The notes beneath the pieces are model-generated. The model was not told where the DNA came from. It worked only from the letters and a program-made list of their open reading frames with translations, and made no database searches. From Paramarasmius palmivorus (Eukaryota > Basidiomycota > Agaricomycetes > Agaricales > Marasmiaceae), in NCBI GenBank assembly GCA_037176845.1, contig JAYKXP010000001.1, forward strand, positions 186,001-250,000: a stretch of DNA of 64,000 nucleotides, written 5' to 3'. The position numbers were made by a program, and so were the translations under genes. Below, in pieces: positions 25,577 to 37,185 of the stretch (position 1 is the first letter of the stretch; each line of letters begins with the position of its first letter).

Positions 25577-28138
25577 CGCCCTTTTTGGAAAAAAGTGTGA
25601 AGAACCTCATACATGTTTTTTTGCATTATTTCAGGACAATTCTTCGGCACAGCCACATCACCTTCCAAGTTGTAGAATGCCTTTTTAAGGTGTATTATGC
25701 ACTTATAAGGCCGAGTTTTTAATAGGAAATGATATTCCCACACTCTGAGGCAGGCTAGTTTTGTACAATGACTGCTTTTTTAAAAAATGTTTTGTACAAA
25801 TGCATAGCAGGCTGCTTTGGTGGCTTCCTAGAATAGCAAGGGTGGTTTCCACAGCTTCTGAGGTCGCTTTTTTGGGCGCTTTTTTAATGGGGAGAAAATT
25901 CCCACACCCCTGGGATGCTCCCTACTCCGCTTTTGGCTTCCCAAAATGGAAGGTGGCCTTACCTCACTATTTTTCAATGCATTGGGGGGCTATTGGGGCA
26001 TGCTGGGGGGCTATAAAACTCGCATTTTTGAGGGAATATGTTCCAATATGTTCTAAAAGCATGCCCCTGCAATTGGGGGGCAGGGGAATGCAAAAAAAGC
26101 GGTCCAAATATGGTAATTCAGGAAAATGGCCTATTGGATCTTGGGCTACAGGGCAGATATTGACATGGGGTAAGTTGGAGGACCTAGATACATTAAATAC
26201 AAGCCTGGGGACACCCAATAGTACATAGATTAGTGGGATAATGGTGCTTAAATATCAAAAATACTGAAAATCTCCAAAATTGGGGGAATAAAATTACAGG
26301 ATGGGATGTAGTGTAGCTAGAGCTTAGATATTGTGGATGAGGGATGATATATATGTCCCCTTGCTTCATTTACAATCCTGGAGAGCTGCCTATTTTTCCA
26401 GATTTATTACAGCTAAATTCGCTTTTTTTGGACATTGGTAATACTACACCACAGGGAATGATTGGGATGGGCTAATTCTTGTTCATAACCCACTTTAGTA
26501 TGTATAGATGACAACTACATAGCTGCCCAAGCACTCCTGTATGTGCAACACCTTGTTCAATCCAATGTATTGTACAGTTATGTAACACAGGCAGTAGTAG
26601 ATGAACAGCACCTCAGGGAAGCATCCCAGCACCATGGGGAGTTCATAATCGAGTTCAGGCACCCAAAATACACTTTCCTACCATGAAAGGACATTTTCTG
26701 AATACATCTGTATGTTGCTACATAAAAAATACATGAAAAATCGCATTTTTGGTTCCCCAAGCCCCCAGATCAATCCCTGCAATACTACATTCATATTACA
26801 TGTTTTCTGTAATTGTGCAAGAATTGATGCATCTGGCATAAGGATTCCTGTCATGGGATCCATGGAGGCAATTGATATTCCTGTTCTATGCATAGTGAAC
26901 GGTCTCTCATTCATTTTTGGTGATTTTAGGAGCAATCCCCATGCTCCAGTACAAAAAAACCCCTAAAAATGCGATTTTTCATGTATTTTTTATGTAGCAA
27001 CATACAGATGTATTCAGAAAATGTCCTTTCATGGTAGGAAAGTGTATTTTGGGTGCCTGAACTCGATTATGAACTCCCCATGGTGCTGGGATGCTTCCCT
27101 GAGGTGCTGTTCATCTACTACTGCCTGTGTTACATAACTGTACAATACATTGGATTGAACAAGGTGTTGCACATACAGGAGTGCTTGGGCAGCTATGTAG
27201 TTGTCATCTATACATACTAAAGTGGGTTATGAACAAGAATTAGCCCATCCCAATCATTCCCTGTGGTGTAGTATTACCAATGTCCAAAAAAAGCGAATTT
27301 AGCTGTAATAAATCTGGAAAAATAGGCAGCTCTCCAGGATTGTAAATGAAGCAAGGGGACATATATATCATCCCTCATCCACAATATCTAAGCTCTAGCT
27401 ACACTACATCCCATCCTGTAATTTTATTCCCCCAATTTTGGAGATTTTCAGTATTTTTGATATTTAAGCACCATTATCCCACTAATCTATGTACTATTGG
27501 GTGTCCCCAGGCTTGTATTTAATGTATCTAGGTCCTCCAACTTACCCCATGTCAATATCTGCCCTGTAGCCCAAGATCCAATAGGCCATTTTCCTGAATT
27601 ACCATATTTGGACCGCTTTTTTTGCATTCCCCTGCCCCCCAATTGCAGGGGCATGCTTTTAGAACATATTGGAACATATTCCCTCAAAAATGCGAGTTTT
27701 ATAGCCCCCCAGCATGCCCCAATAGCCCCCCAATGCATTGAAAAATAGTGAGGTAAGGCCACCTTCCATTTTGGGAAGCCAAAAGCGGAGTAGGGAGCAT
27801 CCCAGGGGTGTGGGAATTTTCTCCCCATTAAAAAAGCGCCCAAAAAAGCGACCTCAGAAGCTGTGGAAACCACCCTTGCTATTCTAGGAAGCCACCAAAG
27901 CAGCCTGCTATGCATTTGTACAAAACATTTTTTAAAAAAGCAGTCATTGTACAAAACTAGCCTGCCTCAGAGTGTGGGAATATCATTTCCTATTAAAAAC
28001 TCGGCCTTATAAGTGCATAATACACCTTAAAAAGGCATTCTACAACTTGGAAGGTGATGTGGCTGTGCCGAAGAATTGTCCTGAAATAATGCAAAAAAAC
28101 ATGTATGAGGTTCTTCACACTTTTTTATAAAAAGGGCG
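25577..28138. mobile_element. Fold-back element with ~1.17 kb inverted arms
   Basis: Left arm 25577-26750 and right arm 26965-28138 are reverse complements with paired positions summing to 53715 at every point checked, so no net indel separates them. The spacer 26751-26964 is only 214 bp. The outermost shared bases read CGCCCTTTTT; beyond that the flanks differ, the right end carrying CCCGTACGGG. Two open frames of 155 codons on opposite strands are mirror images of each other and are probably non-coding. No transposase is visible, so this is a non-autonomous element or a product of inverted duplication. No target duplication could be defined. Confidence 0.85.
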
Positions 28139-28677
28139 CCCGTACGGGTGAAGAATAGTCACTCGGAGCAGCAACCCTGGATGATATCCTGTATAGCCAA
28201 CATTCTTATCTCCGAGTCGTCTCTACCGTGCGCGTATCTGAGCCAATCCTCACCTCGTAATCCAGCAGGGTTTTTTTTTCACGTCTTGCTGGGAAAGACC
28301 GGATGAAACTGGAGACGTTCAAGTAGGTCGGGATCGACAAGAGTGTGTTGGCACTGGGATGTCGACAGCTTCCACACTCACCTATGACAGTATACGGGCG
28401 ATAGATGAAACATGAGGGTGGTTGCGTGGCAAACTGTGTGAGATACGAATTCTGTAATACACGTTTAGGTGAAGGTTCAGTGAGCTGTGATGAAAATTGT
28501 AAGCTGAGACTAATGGACATACCAGGATTCCGGATAGTCGTTCAACCTCTTGACTGGTTCAGTTTAGTGGTAGAGCTATGTAGAGGAATGTCAAAACCCA
28601 ATACAATCCCTGAGTGCAGTAGGGCGTACCGCTATAGGCTGTGAATGGACGAAAGACATGGCTGTTTTTGAAAGAGG
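28139..28677. other. No gene seen
   Basis: Unique-looking sequence to the right of the fold-back element. No convincing exon or repeat match inside the window. Confidence 0.35.
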
Positions 28678-29250
28678 TCAAGTGCCAGTGGCAGTCACTC
28701 TTCCACCCTTACCACCACCTCTTTCTTCAACACCTAACCTATGCGCCTCTGAATATAAACTTTCAATACGCTTGAATTCTTTCCAAGGTTGCACTAGGTA
28801 CCTGTCTGTAGTCCACTGACCCTGGGTGCACGCTAAACCATCTCTTAGCGAAAAATTACGCGTCATGCTCGCCGATCTCAACAATTTGACTGCTCGCAGT
28901 AGGTATTTTCCAGCCTGAATCACGAATAGAAGATACGTAGTTAACAGCTCTACCCGTTTCCTGCTCTCATCACCTCGACTCCACCTAGGGAAAGACCTTA
29001 AAGCCCTCGACTAATGCGCAATTTCACTACAACCAACAACACCCTTGCGCACTCCTGTAACTTCAGCCCTACTCTGCTCCCCGGTTAACATACCCTCCAT
29101 ATCGACAATACTCCCGCCACAAACTCGCCACGTCACAGAATCGACGAAACTCCAAACATGCTCAACGGATACCAACGCCCCAGACACCTTGAGGCTTCAA
29201 TAGTCCTGCAGGTCAATCATTGCTCAGATGCAACAGTGGCTTCGCTTGAA
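28678..29250 (-). CDS. Unrecognised protein-coding fragment
   Basis: Two coherent minus-strand segments. One, upstream, contains VEHVWSFVDSVTWRVC (about 29185-29115) and LTGEQSRAEVTG. The other runs from about 28990 to 28678 with ESRKRVELLTTYLL, SMTRNFSLRDG and WKEFKRIESLYSEAHRL and ends in a stop after a Gly-rich tail. They are in different frames, so an intron or frameshift near 29020-28990 is needed. No family recognised. The upstream boundary is not determined. Confidence 0.35.
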
Positions 29251-30219
29251 GGATCTTTATGGGATTCTCTATACATCCTAGAATGCTCCTCACTCGGAGC
29301 AACGGCTAAAACAACCACCTCACTTTCGGAAAGACACCACTGTTGGTTTACTGGAAAACAGTATAATTAATCAGAGTTTACATCCGCGGAAACCTCTTCC
29401 GTCGCCTCCTTCCTCTCTTGCTACAGTTGCACCTTCCATAGCACTTTCACCTCTTCTCCTTAAGAACCAAGCAGGTTGCATTTGGGTTGCTTCGAGACAT
29501 GAGGGCAGGTGAGAAGATTTGTAAAACCCGGAAGGGGTACACTCTACCGTGCTGGGAACACTGTACAGCAGATACGGGGAAGGTACTGGACTAGATATGA
29601 CAAAATAGAGTAGAATGTATCCTAACGTTCATTCAATTAACACGTACGTTTCTCAATCGGGCAGACAAATAATAAAAATTCCACAAACCTGCAAGACTGT
29701 TCAGTGGGTTCAATCACCTATCTTTTAAGCTCGACGATCCGCCTTTTTTAGCCTGGGTGACGTATCAGACTGTCACACGTGTTCTGTACCGCTCACAGGA
29801 CGACCATCTGCAGCTCTTTCATGTACAACCTCCTCGAATGCCGGTCTCAGCCAAACGTTACTCGTAGATACGTTCAGCAAGCAGACATGGACCGGTAAAA
29901 GTCTCGCAAGATCAACATTGGGAAGATCATTGATCACCGGAAATTTGTACATCACTCTTTCACATTGACAGTAACACCTGATGACCAGCTTCCTTCGCCA
30001 CTTATTCACGATCTGTTCCACATTTCCTTCTTGGTATCTTCTGTATTGCTTTTTCGGCCTCACTGGGGTATGCAGAGACCATAAAAAAGGCTGGTGCTGC
30101 TTGCCTGCCTCTTTTGCTTCCTCCTTCCAACCACCATCTCGCTTCCCTTTCCTCCTTTCCCTTCCAAAGAAACACCCAAATCTGCCTCCGACGCTCGAGA
30201 CCACCGTTCAACAGAGAAG
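29251..30219. other. No supported gene
   Basis: Contains open frames on both strands at 29773-30470, but none has a motif and they overlap antisense to each other. A pyrimidine-rich stretch at 30080-30180 precedes the next gene and may be part of its promoter. Confidence 0.35.
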
Positions 30220-31846
30220 ATGACGATAATCGAAAGTGCTTTTGGGGATTCCATGTGCGTCTTTCCGTTCTCCTTCAGTTTCTCGAGCTCAACATAGCCC
30301 GCAGCTGTCAGCTCTGATCGCCATGCAACTCTTTTAGCTACGCAAATACCCATGCAGGATCTGGTAAGCGGGCAGATGAGACAGGATGTGAAGAGTGTGG
30401 TCATCCAGCGCTGCACTTCGGCATACGAATCAATCGTCCATCGCTTCATCCGACCATCGTCTGTCCTCAAATGGCGTACTCTTCAACACTATACATGCGC
30501 CCTCGTCATCGGCACCACAGCATTCCAAGCATTCACCAGAGAAGTAGGAGGGGCTCCCTTTCAAGTAGGTATACCTCTTCGCTATGAGACCGAAGTTGTT
30601 GCCTTCTTTGAAGAGGAGGATTATCGGATTGTCAACGCCGGCACGACTGAGGCAACAAAACCGACAGTTTCGACATCCAGCGATACAGACGTCGTCGCCA
30701 AGGTCATTCGCATGGTCAGAGATGACGGGAGGGTGGTGGAATTGGTTGTCACCAAAACACACGCCTTGGATCTTGTTCTCAATACTTCTTGTAGTAAGCA
30801 CCAGGTATCTTGTCTCTGTTCTCAGTGACTAACCCTGCCCTCAGCAATGATGATGTGCTTTGTTTCATCAAGCGAAATGTGCATGCTCTACCCTGAGCTC
30901 ACGCTGAGGTACTGCACCGCTATAGATTCTACTCAACAAAACAAAAGAAACGTCAAAACGAGGTCTCATTACTTCAGCAGTACCAAGATCACCTTCAATC
31001 CCGACTTCACCATCTTCGATCCCCTCCAATATCCTCGGGACCTCACTGTTCTTCCTCATCAAGTCGGCGACGAGCATACCCTTGCCATACCTTTGCGGCC
31101 ATTCGATGTTCCGGAATTCCTTACCCCAGGTCATCGCTCTATGTTGCGAGCTCACTCCTGGCAACTCGTATTTCCCGGAAACGGCATCCCCTTTGTTCAC
31201 GTCGAGTTTTTGAAGGCACCTTGCCTGTTTCAAACATATCTTGTGGCACCGTCGCTTTACAGCATTCTTAAAAGCAGACCTCCGAGAGAAGTCAACCTCC
31301 CTTTGCAGAACGTGAACCCCAGCTGCTTTGCAGTTGATCCCTTCCTCGACAAAAACTATCTTCCTCTGTTCACCTTGACTCACAAAGAGCTTCACGGCCT
31401 GCGTTTGGAGCTGTGGAGCCTGGTGAATACCCTCGACTGCGGACTCAAGACTTCTAGGACTGAAGAATTCTTCAAGTCGCTTCAGGTGTTTCCACCTGCT
31501 GCAGTTGCTTATAGCGCTTTCTTGTCTCTCTCGAAGATAACCGCTGTCAGAAAAGGGGACGCTAAGGTGCTTATTTCCTCTGTCTTGCTCTCGCATCAAA
31601 CTAACTCTCTCCTCAGATTCAGTCAACCATTGTCAGGTGTCAATTGGACTCCGACAATTCCGGCCCTCCCATGGGCGTCCAGTTCATCGTAACCATGCCG
31701 CCCGCCGACTCCTGCTCGCCCACCGTCAAGCTTACTGAATCCGAGGCAAGAGCCCTTTACGCACTGGGCTCAGAGATTATCTTTCGCAAGTATATTACTC
31801 TCTCCAACACATCACAACGCTGACCCTATTTTACAGTACAAGGTGA
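30220..31846 (+). CDS. Mushroom lineage-expanded protein, nucleotidyltransferase-like layout
   Basis: Main exons about 30352-30793, 30845-31566, 31617-31789 and 31837-31846; the introns between them are 47-51 nt with CTAAC/CTGAC branch sites. A short first exon from the ATG at 30220 is possible but its joining to the rest is unresolved. The order of motifs (SGQMRQDVKSVV, then CALVIGTTAFQAF, then VVELVVTKTHALDLVLN, then MMMCFVSSSEMCMLYPELTL) follows a large Agaricomycete family of uncharacterised proteins that I recall as having a GS-x-D-x-D nucleotidyltransferase-like core. Here the expected Asp-x-Asp is replaced (GIPLRYETEVVAF), so catalytic activity is doubtful. Function unknown. Confidence 0.6.
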
Positions 31847-32910
31847 CTCGGAACGCTCTTGACCGACAGAATTTAGCCTGCTGTAACTTGCTGCCATTGA
31901 ATACTGTACTTTCACCTGTATCTTTGCTTGCCTACACTATAAACAACCTTTGCTTACGCCAAGAGCTCCATTGTACAAACTTGTTCCCGTCAGTGGATTA
32001 CACCGACCCATTCCAAGCTAGTATAGACACAATAGAAATAACTGTGGCTTTCTGTAAGTAAGTGGGTTAGACAAAACGATATGAGCAGGTCAAGAGATAT
32101 TCTAAGATATAGCATATGTAGATGTAAGTATAGATTGTTCTAGAATTCCAACATTTCACGATGCTGTATTACAGATAAAGGAAACCTTCCTTCTCTGGAA
32201 GGGCATTATAAGCCAGAACAAACTTGCCCATGACCACAATGCTAGCTTTCCAACTAGCTATAGCAACAATGAAGGCTTTCCTGGCCATTTCCTTGTTGCT
32301 GTAAGTAACATACTTATTGTCTGAAATGTGAAGCACAAGCTGTTGGAAGTTACTTACAGACTATGTTACGTATATGCACACTTACAGCTGTTATTGATGT
32401 ATCCCTGGGCTATGCCTGTACACTCTTTAGTTACATCCATTTTCTTATTTGTAGTACAGATAAAATCTTGTATATAAATACACTCTTTTTCTTGCACAAT
32501 TAATCATTGCTTCTACTGATTACTTGCTATGCTAAGCCTTCCAAGCTCTCTACACAGGTATGTGTTTATTGTTGCCACTATACACTGCATAGGTAGTTGT
32601 GCCCTGGCAGCGCCTTTAGCAGCAGCAGCTGGAGTGCTGTTATGATTGTGCCTAACTGGACAGCATTAATTTTTGCGCTCAATAGCTGCATTTATTTTTG
32701 TGCTTGATGGCTGCATCAATATGCGCTGTAATGGCAGCAATCATAGGCACACTGCCTACCTGTTGGCATTGCTGTCATCATTAATGACAAGGCTGATCCC
32801 GGAGACATCTTTGATGTCCTGTATGGATGTTTCTCATTAAACTTAGTGCCCTGTGGCTGCTCTGTTTTTCATTCAGAATGACATGCTGATTGTGTTTTCT
32901 ACACAGATAT
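31847..32910. other. No gene seen; possible retroelement leader
   Basis: AT-rich sequence with no coherent coding. It lies directly upstream of the copia-type gag relic and may contain the remains of its LTR or leader, but no terminal repeat was identified. Confidence 0.3.
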
Positions 32911-33706
32911 TGCAATGTCTCCCTCCGCTATTGAAAGTCTTGTCCCCATGCTCACTGGCCCCAACTTTTTTGATTAAAAGCCAAAAATGGAGAATTTTCT
33001 CCATGCTGAAGGTTGCTGGCATGTTGTCAGTGGTGGTGTAGAGCATCCTAGAGATGCTCCCACAGTCATTTCTGCTACAGATGGCAGTGGTAACACCACT
33101 TCTATACTCCAGGACACTCAGGTCTTGCTGGCCAATGTCCATGTGCAGATGGACTAGGACAAGGAGAGTGACAAGGCTATTGGCATGATCTGCCTTCACC
33201 TAGCTCATTCACTCCATTATCACAAGGCACCCAAGTCAACTGCTGCAGAGCTCTGGACTGCCCTTCAGGAAGCTTATGACAAGCCTGGTCCTGGTGTTAT
33301 CTATGCTGACTTCAGAGAAGCTGTCAACTACAAGGTCTCTGGTGCAACTCACCCTTTGCCTGAGATTACCAAGTTGTGGACACTTATTGAGCACCTTCAC
33401 ACCAGTGGTGTCAACCTGAATGGTCCTGTTCATGCCATGCTACTGCTTAATGTATTGCTGGAATTGATGTTCAACATTGTTTCCAACCAAGTTATGGACA
33501 ACAATTTCTTAAACTTGTCTTTCAATGACATTCAGTGTGAGGCTTATAATACACTTGTATATGAGCAAAATATATATGCCAAGTTGTGCAAGTGGGGTTT
33601 GACATTGTTAAAGGATCCATACAATCAACATAAGAAATCAACTAGCACACTAGTTGAACATCTACAATTCACTAGGACACAAGAGAAGTGTACGAGTGAT
33701 GAATGA
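32911..33706 (+). pseudogene. Ty1/copia-type gag relic
   Basis: Reading from ATG 32911 gives MSPSAIESLVPMLTGPNFFD, a stop, then KPKMENFLHAEGCWHVV, a second stop after HVQMD, then DKESDKAIGMICLHLAHSL, TAAELWTALQEAYDKPGPG and IYADFREAVNY. This order (LTGPN..W..ME.FL.A.GLW.VV, D.KA.G.I.L.L, TA.E.W..L...Y) is the usual basidiomycete copia gag (UBN2-like) pattern. Both stops lie where Trp is usual (consistent with TGG changed to TAA or TAG). No protease, integrase or reverse transcriptase follows, so the element is truncated. Confidence 0.65.
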
Positions 33707-34487
33707 AACAATGTAATATGATGATATGGTCTTGATATAATCAAGATGATGTGAGCCAACCTATAAACCTATCTTTAACTATTCCTATACGTTTCTATGA
33801 CACAAAATAACCTATCGAACCTGACGAGGGTAAAGACCTATGATGAACTAGCTCTGTCCTATGGATATCTCCAAGTTCTAATTTCACAACTCTAGTTCAA
33901 TATAGAGAAGGGCTTTTCAAAGGTTTATTTTCTAAGTTTATGTTCTAAGCACATGTTGCCTCTATGGTCAATGATAGAAGACAAGAACTTTGCTATTGTG
34001 CACTAGGGCCATGTATATAGCGGGGTAATTGCTTGAGAGCTTCCTAGAGGAAACCCTGCTGCTTATATACCCACAAGTGTACATATTTTACATATAAGTG
34101 AAAGTGGACACGATAAAGTAAGAGTAACTATGCAGGAAATGAGAATGAGGAGAGGATTCTGTCCATATGAAGTAAATATCTACCAGAAAAGGAATGTTTG
34201 GATATATATTGGTCGGAATTTGACATTATTTTGCAGGTCTGCAAGTAATATTACTTTTTGGTTGCTAGGAAGTGGTGTGTGGAGGCGCTGTTCTGCATGG
34301 TATGTTTTGGATATTGGTGCTAAGACATAGTTATTCTACTTGGAACTTGCTAGGAGTCCAATCTTGACCAAAACACTTCAGATTTGTATCTGAGAAAGGT
34401 AGGCTCTGTGCCCTTATTGTTCTATATTATATTTTCTATGTCCTAGGACAGTCCCGGAACCAGAATCCTATCTGTTTCCTTGATATA
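33707..34487. other. No gene seen
   Basis: AT-rich interval between the copia relic and the Tc1/mariner element. No motif-bearing frame recognised. Confidence 0.4.
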
Positions 34488-36110
34488 CAGTGCCTCCCAA
34501 AAAAGAATGCGTCATGTGTTTTTAGCGCCGAAATTCCACTTCTACCCCAAATTTACCGTGATCCAGTAGGGACTCCTGGGTTTTTATAGTGTGTATTTAA
34601 AGGCCTTATTCTGTGGTACAATAGTGTATATTATTGTAGAGATACTGTGTATTCTACTGCCAAAATCCACCAAATAATGTCGGCACTCACTTTGATGCAA
34701 TAACGTGATGATGACATGTCGCGTAAATTTTAGTATGCCTCGCCCCTTCTGAGGGCAATTTTCAACCAACACCGCTATCTCTCAACTTCTAACAGCCCTG
34801 ATGTTTCTTCTGACATCAAATCAATGGTCAGACTCGACACTCCAACAACAAGAGCTCGAATTGTGACATTGAAGGATCAAGGATACACTGCCGCTGAAGT
34901 TTCTCAGATCCTTGGTGGTGGGTCGAGGAGTCAGATAAACCATCTGTATGGAAAATGGAGGGGAAAGTCGAATTTCTATGGGAAGACCCCTGGGAGAGGG
35001 CAAAAACCTAAATTGACAGCACAGGACATTCACTATGCCACATGATTGCTTCGGATTCGCAAGGCCAGTAATGTTCGAGACCTTTGCAACCGCTATTTCC
35101 CCCATCTTTGTGAGAATACGCTCCGCCAAGCTCTTCATTCCATTGGTCTCTGTGGTTTACGGCGAAGAAAAGTCCCTCTCATCACACGGCAGAACCGTAT
35201 GAAGCGGATAGAGTGGGCACAGATTTTCAGAGATTGGACAGTGGAAGATTGGGAATCTATGGGGTTTGGGGATGAGTCTATTTTTGAGGTTTTCAGTGAA
35301 AGGCATGGTCAGTTCGTCTGGAGAAGGCCAGGGGAAGCATTGGACTGGAGGAATACCGAGAAGATGGTGAAGCATGGAGGCGGGAAAGTTGTGGTGTGGG
35401 GAATGATCACATCCCGCGGACTCAGACGTATCGTGCACATCCACGGCAACTTGGACGGGCCTCTTTTGCGTCAAATCATGGAGGAAGACTTCCTAGGAAG
35501 CCTCGAAGACCTTGAGATTGATTGTGACAACTTCATCTATGCCCATGACAACGATCGAAAGAACATGGGCAGGGTTGTGCAGGAGTGGTTTTTGGAGGAA
35601 AATATTGCTCAGCTCAAGTGGCCAGCGTCCAGTCCAGACATGAATATTCAGGAGCACATCTGGGCGGAGCTGGAGCGTATTGCGTGCACACATGAGCCAC
35701 CACCTCGTACAGAGGATGAGTTATGGGAGGTTTTGGTATGGGCATGGTCACAGATCTCTGATGATTTCATTCGGAGCCTGTATGAATCAATGCCTCGCAG
35801 AGTGGAAGCCTTGATTAAGGCAAAGGGGTGGAACACCAAATATTAGATAAACCATGAAATAGTCACTCAAAATTCACTTCGCAACTTCCTTGTTCGGAAC
35901 ATCTCCGGAGCAGGTTATTATTGGAATAATGTTTTTTCCCCAGTAACTCGCTCTGAATTACTGGTATATATTCCTATGTAAACTAGGTATAATACACTAT
36001 AGTACTGCATATTATCCACCACCGAAAGAACTGTATCTGTTGGGCAATTTTGCGTGAGAACACAAAAAGACGCGTTGAACTCACGTGACACATTTTTTTG
36101 GGAGGCACTG
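34488..36110 (+). mobile_element. Tc1/mariner element, 1623 bp, TA target duplication
   Basis: Terminal inverted repeats begin CAGTGCCTCCCAAAAAA at 34488 and mirror at 36110. TA dinucleotides flank both ends (34486-34487 and 36111-36112), as expected for Tc1/mariner target duplication. The single transposase frame occupies 34824-35846. The 5' part (34500-34820) and 3' part (35850-36090) are non-coding. The repeats still match well, so insertion is not ancient. Confidence 0.92.
34824..35846 (+). pseudogene. Tc1-type DDE transposase with one internal stop
   Basis: A helix-turn-helix N-terminus (TARARIVTLKDQGYTAAEV-like region, from 34824) leads into the catalytic domain. Catalytic residues are visible in order: Asp in FGDESIF, Asp in HDNDRKN and Glu in SPDMNIQEHIW, which fits the DD34E layout. 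The frame is interrupted once, by TGA at 35043-35045 between HYAT and LLRIRKAS; the two halves (73 and 266 codons) are otherwise in the same frame. A C-to-T change from CGA would explain it. No intron with usable sites removes the stop, so I treat it as a pseudogene. Confidence 0.88.
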
Positions 36111-36743
36111 TAGGACTATATGCCCCTCACTAGTGTCTGCACTAGCAGTAGTAATGCCAACTTGAAGCTCGAGGGATATTCTGATCAATATGGGAAAGCT
36201 GTTAAGCCCCCATATGGTCCTTGTATTGATGACCCAGTTACCTGGACATTTCTAATCCAGGCGACTTTGCTCTCGAGGGTGACTCACACCTCTAGCTTCT
36301 ACTGTATTTGGTATATAGCTCTGATTTGTTCTCTAGGGTCCTTCTATGCTGTGGTAGTTGGTCATCGTTCACTTTCCCATCCCATATGTCCCATAGTGCA
36401 CTTATAGTGTAGCCATATGACCTACTAGGAAGTCTACTGTGTACAGTAGCATGTCCTTGTAAGGTTCCAGCCTGATAATAGAATATAGATACAGTCTACA
36501 GTTTTTAACGTGTATCCTAGCACAATAAGGGCTAACAACAACATCAACATCTATGTGCACACAGCTAGTATTTACTACGCAGTGCATGTCTATCTTATCC
36601 TTTGTCATATGTGCACTACTAGGTTCCTAGTAGTGATACCAAGCCCATATAGTACTTAGTATGATGTACTAGTGTGATTCTGAACACAACAATTAGTGTC
36701 AAAATGACTGGTTTTCAGTGATTTTGTTCTGGTACCCTCACAG
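36111..36743. other. No gene seen
   Basis: AT-rich interval between the Tc1 element and LTR fragment R1, with short frames only. Confidence 0.4.
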
Positions 36744-36991
36744 TGGATTGCTCAAGGCATTAAAGTACCATCCACTAATGCAAAAATACGTGTTTTACAT
36801 ACTCCTACATGCCCATACACCATAGGTAGGTTCAATAAGTAAAGTAAAAGACAAATAAATATAAATGCAACATAAATGCAAGTGTATGTGCAATAGAACA
36901 AGCATAATTAGGGTGCCAAAGCAGACTTTGTATATTTTGTTGGGCTTAGTATAAAAGAAGTGTTTCATCAACTTCATCACTTCATTCAACA
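36744..36991 (+). repeat. 421-bp LTR family, fragment R1 (3' part)
   Basis: Matches solo LTR R5 from its CTCAAGGCATTAAA block to the terminal CTTCATTCAACA. The first ~170 bp are missing, so it is 5' truncated. Confidence 0.75.
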
Positions 36992-37185
36992 CCTTCAAGT
37001 TGCTGAATCCTCTCATGTCGAGATGGACTTTCCATTGACAACACCACCTTCTACTCAGGTCTGCTGAAAGCCATGATACCCTGGAATTGTGATCTGTAGA
37101 TGATGCCAATTTTCCAGACCCCTATGTTTCTGGTAGATACCCAAGGGTAGTACCTAAGAATATACAAGTGAGTCATATTAGAATA

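Noticed and set aside
25761..27954. Two identical 155-codon open frames on opposite strands as a duplicated gene
   Set aside because: They are the mirror images produced by the fold-back arms, as are the 83-codon frames antisense to them. Neither has a motif or homologous look.
29773..30470. Minus-strand gene of 143 or 136 codons
   Set aside because: Overlaps the promoter and start of the plus-strand gene, has Lys/Arg/Gly-rich composition and no coherent exon chain.
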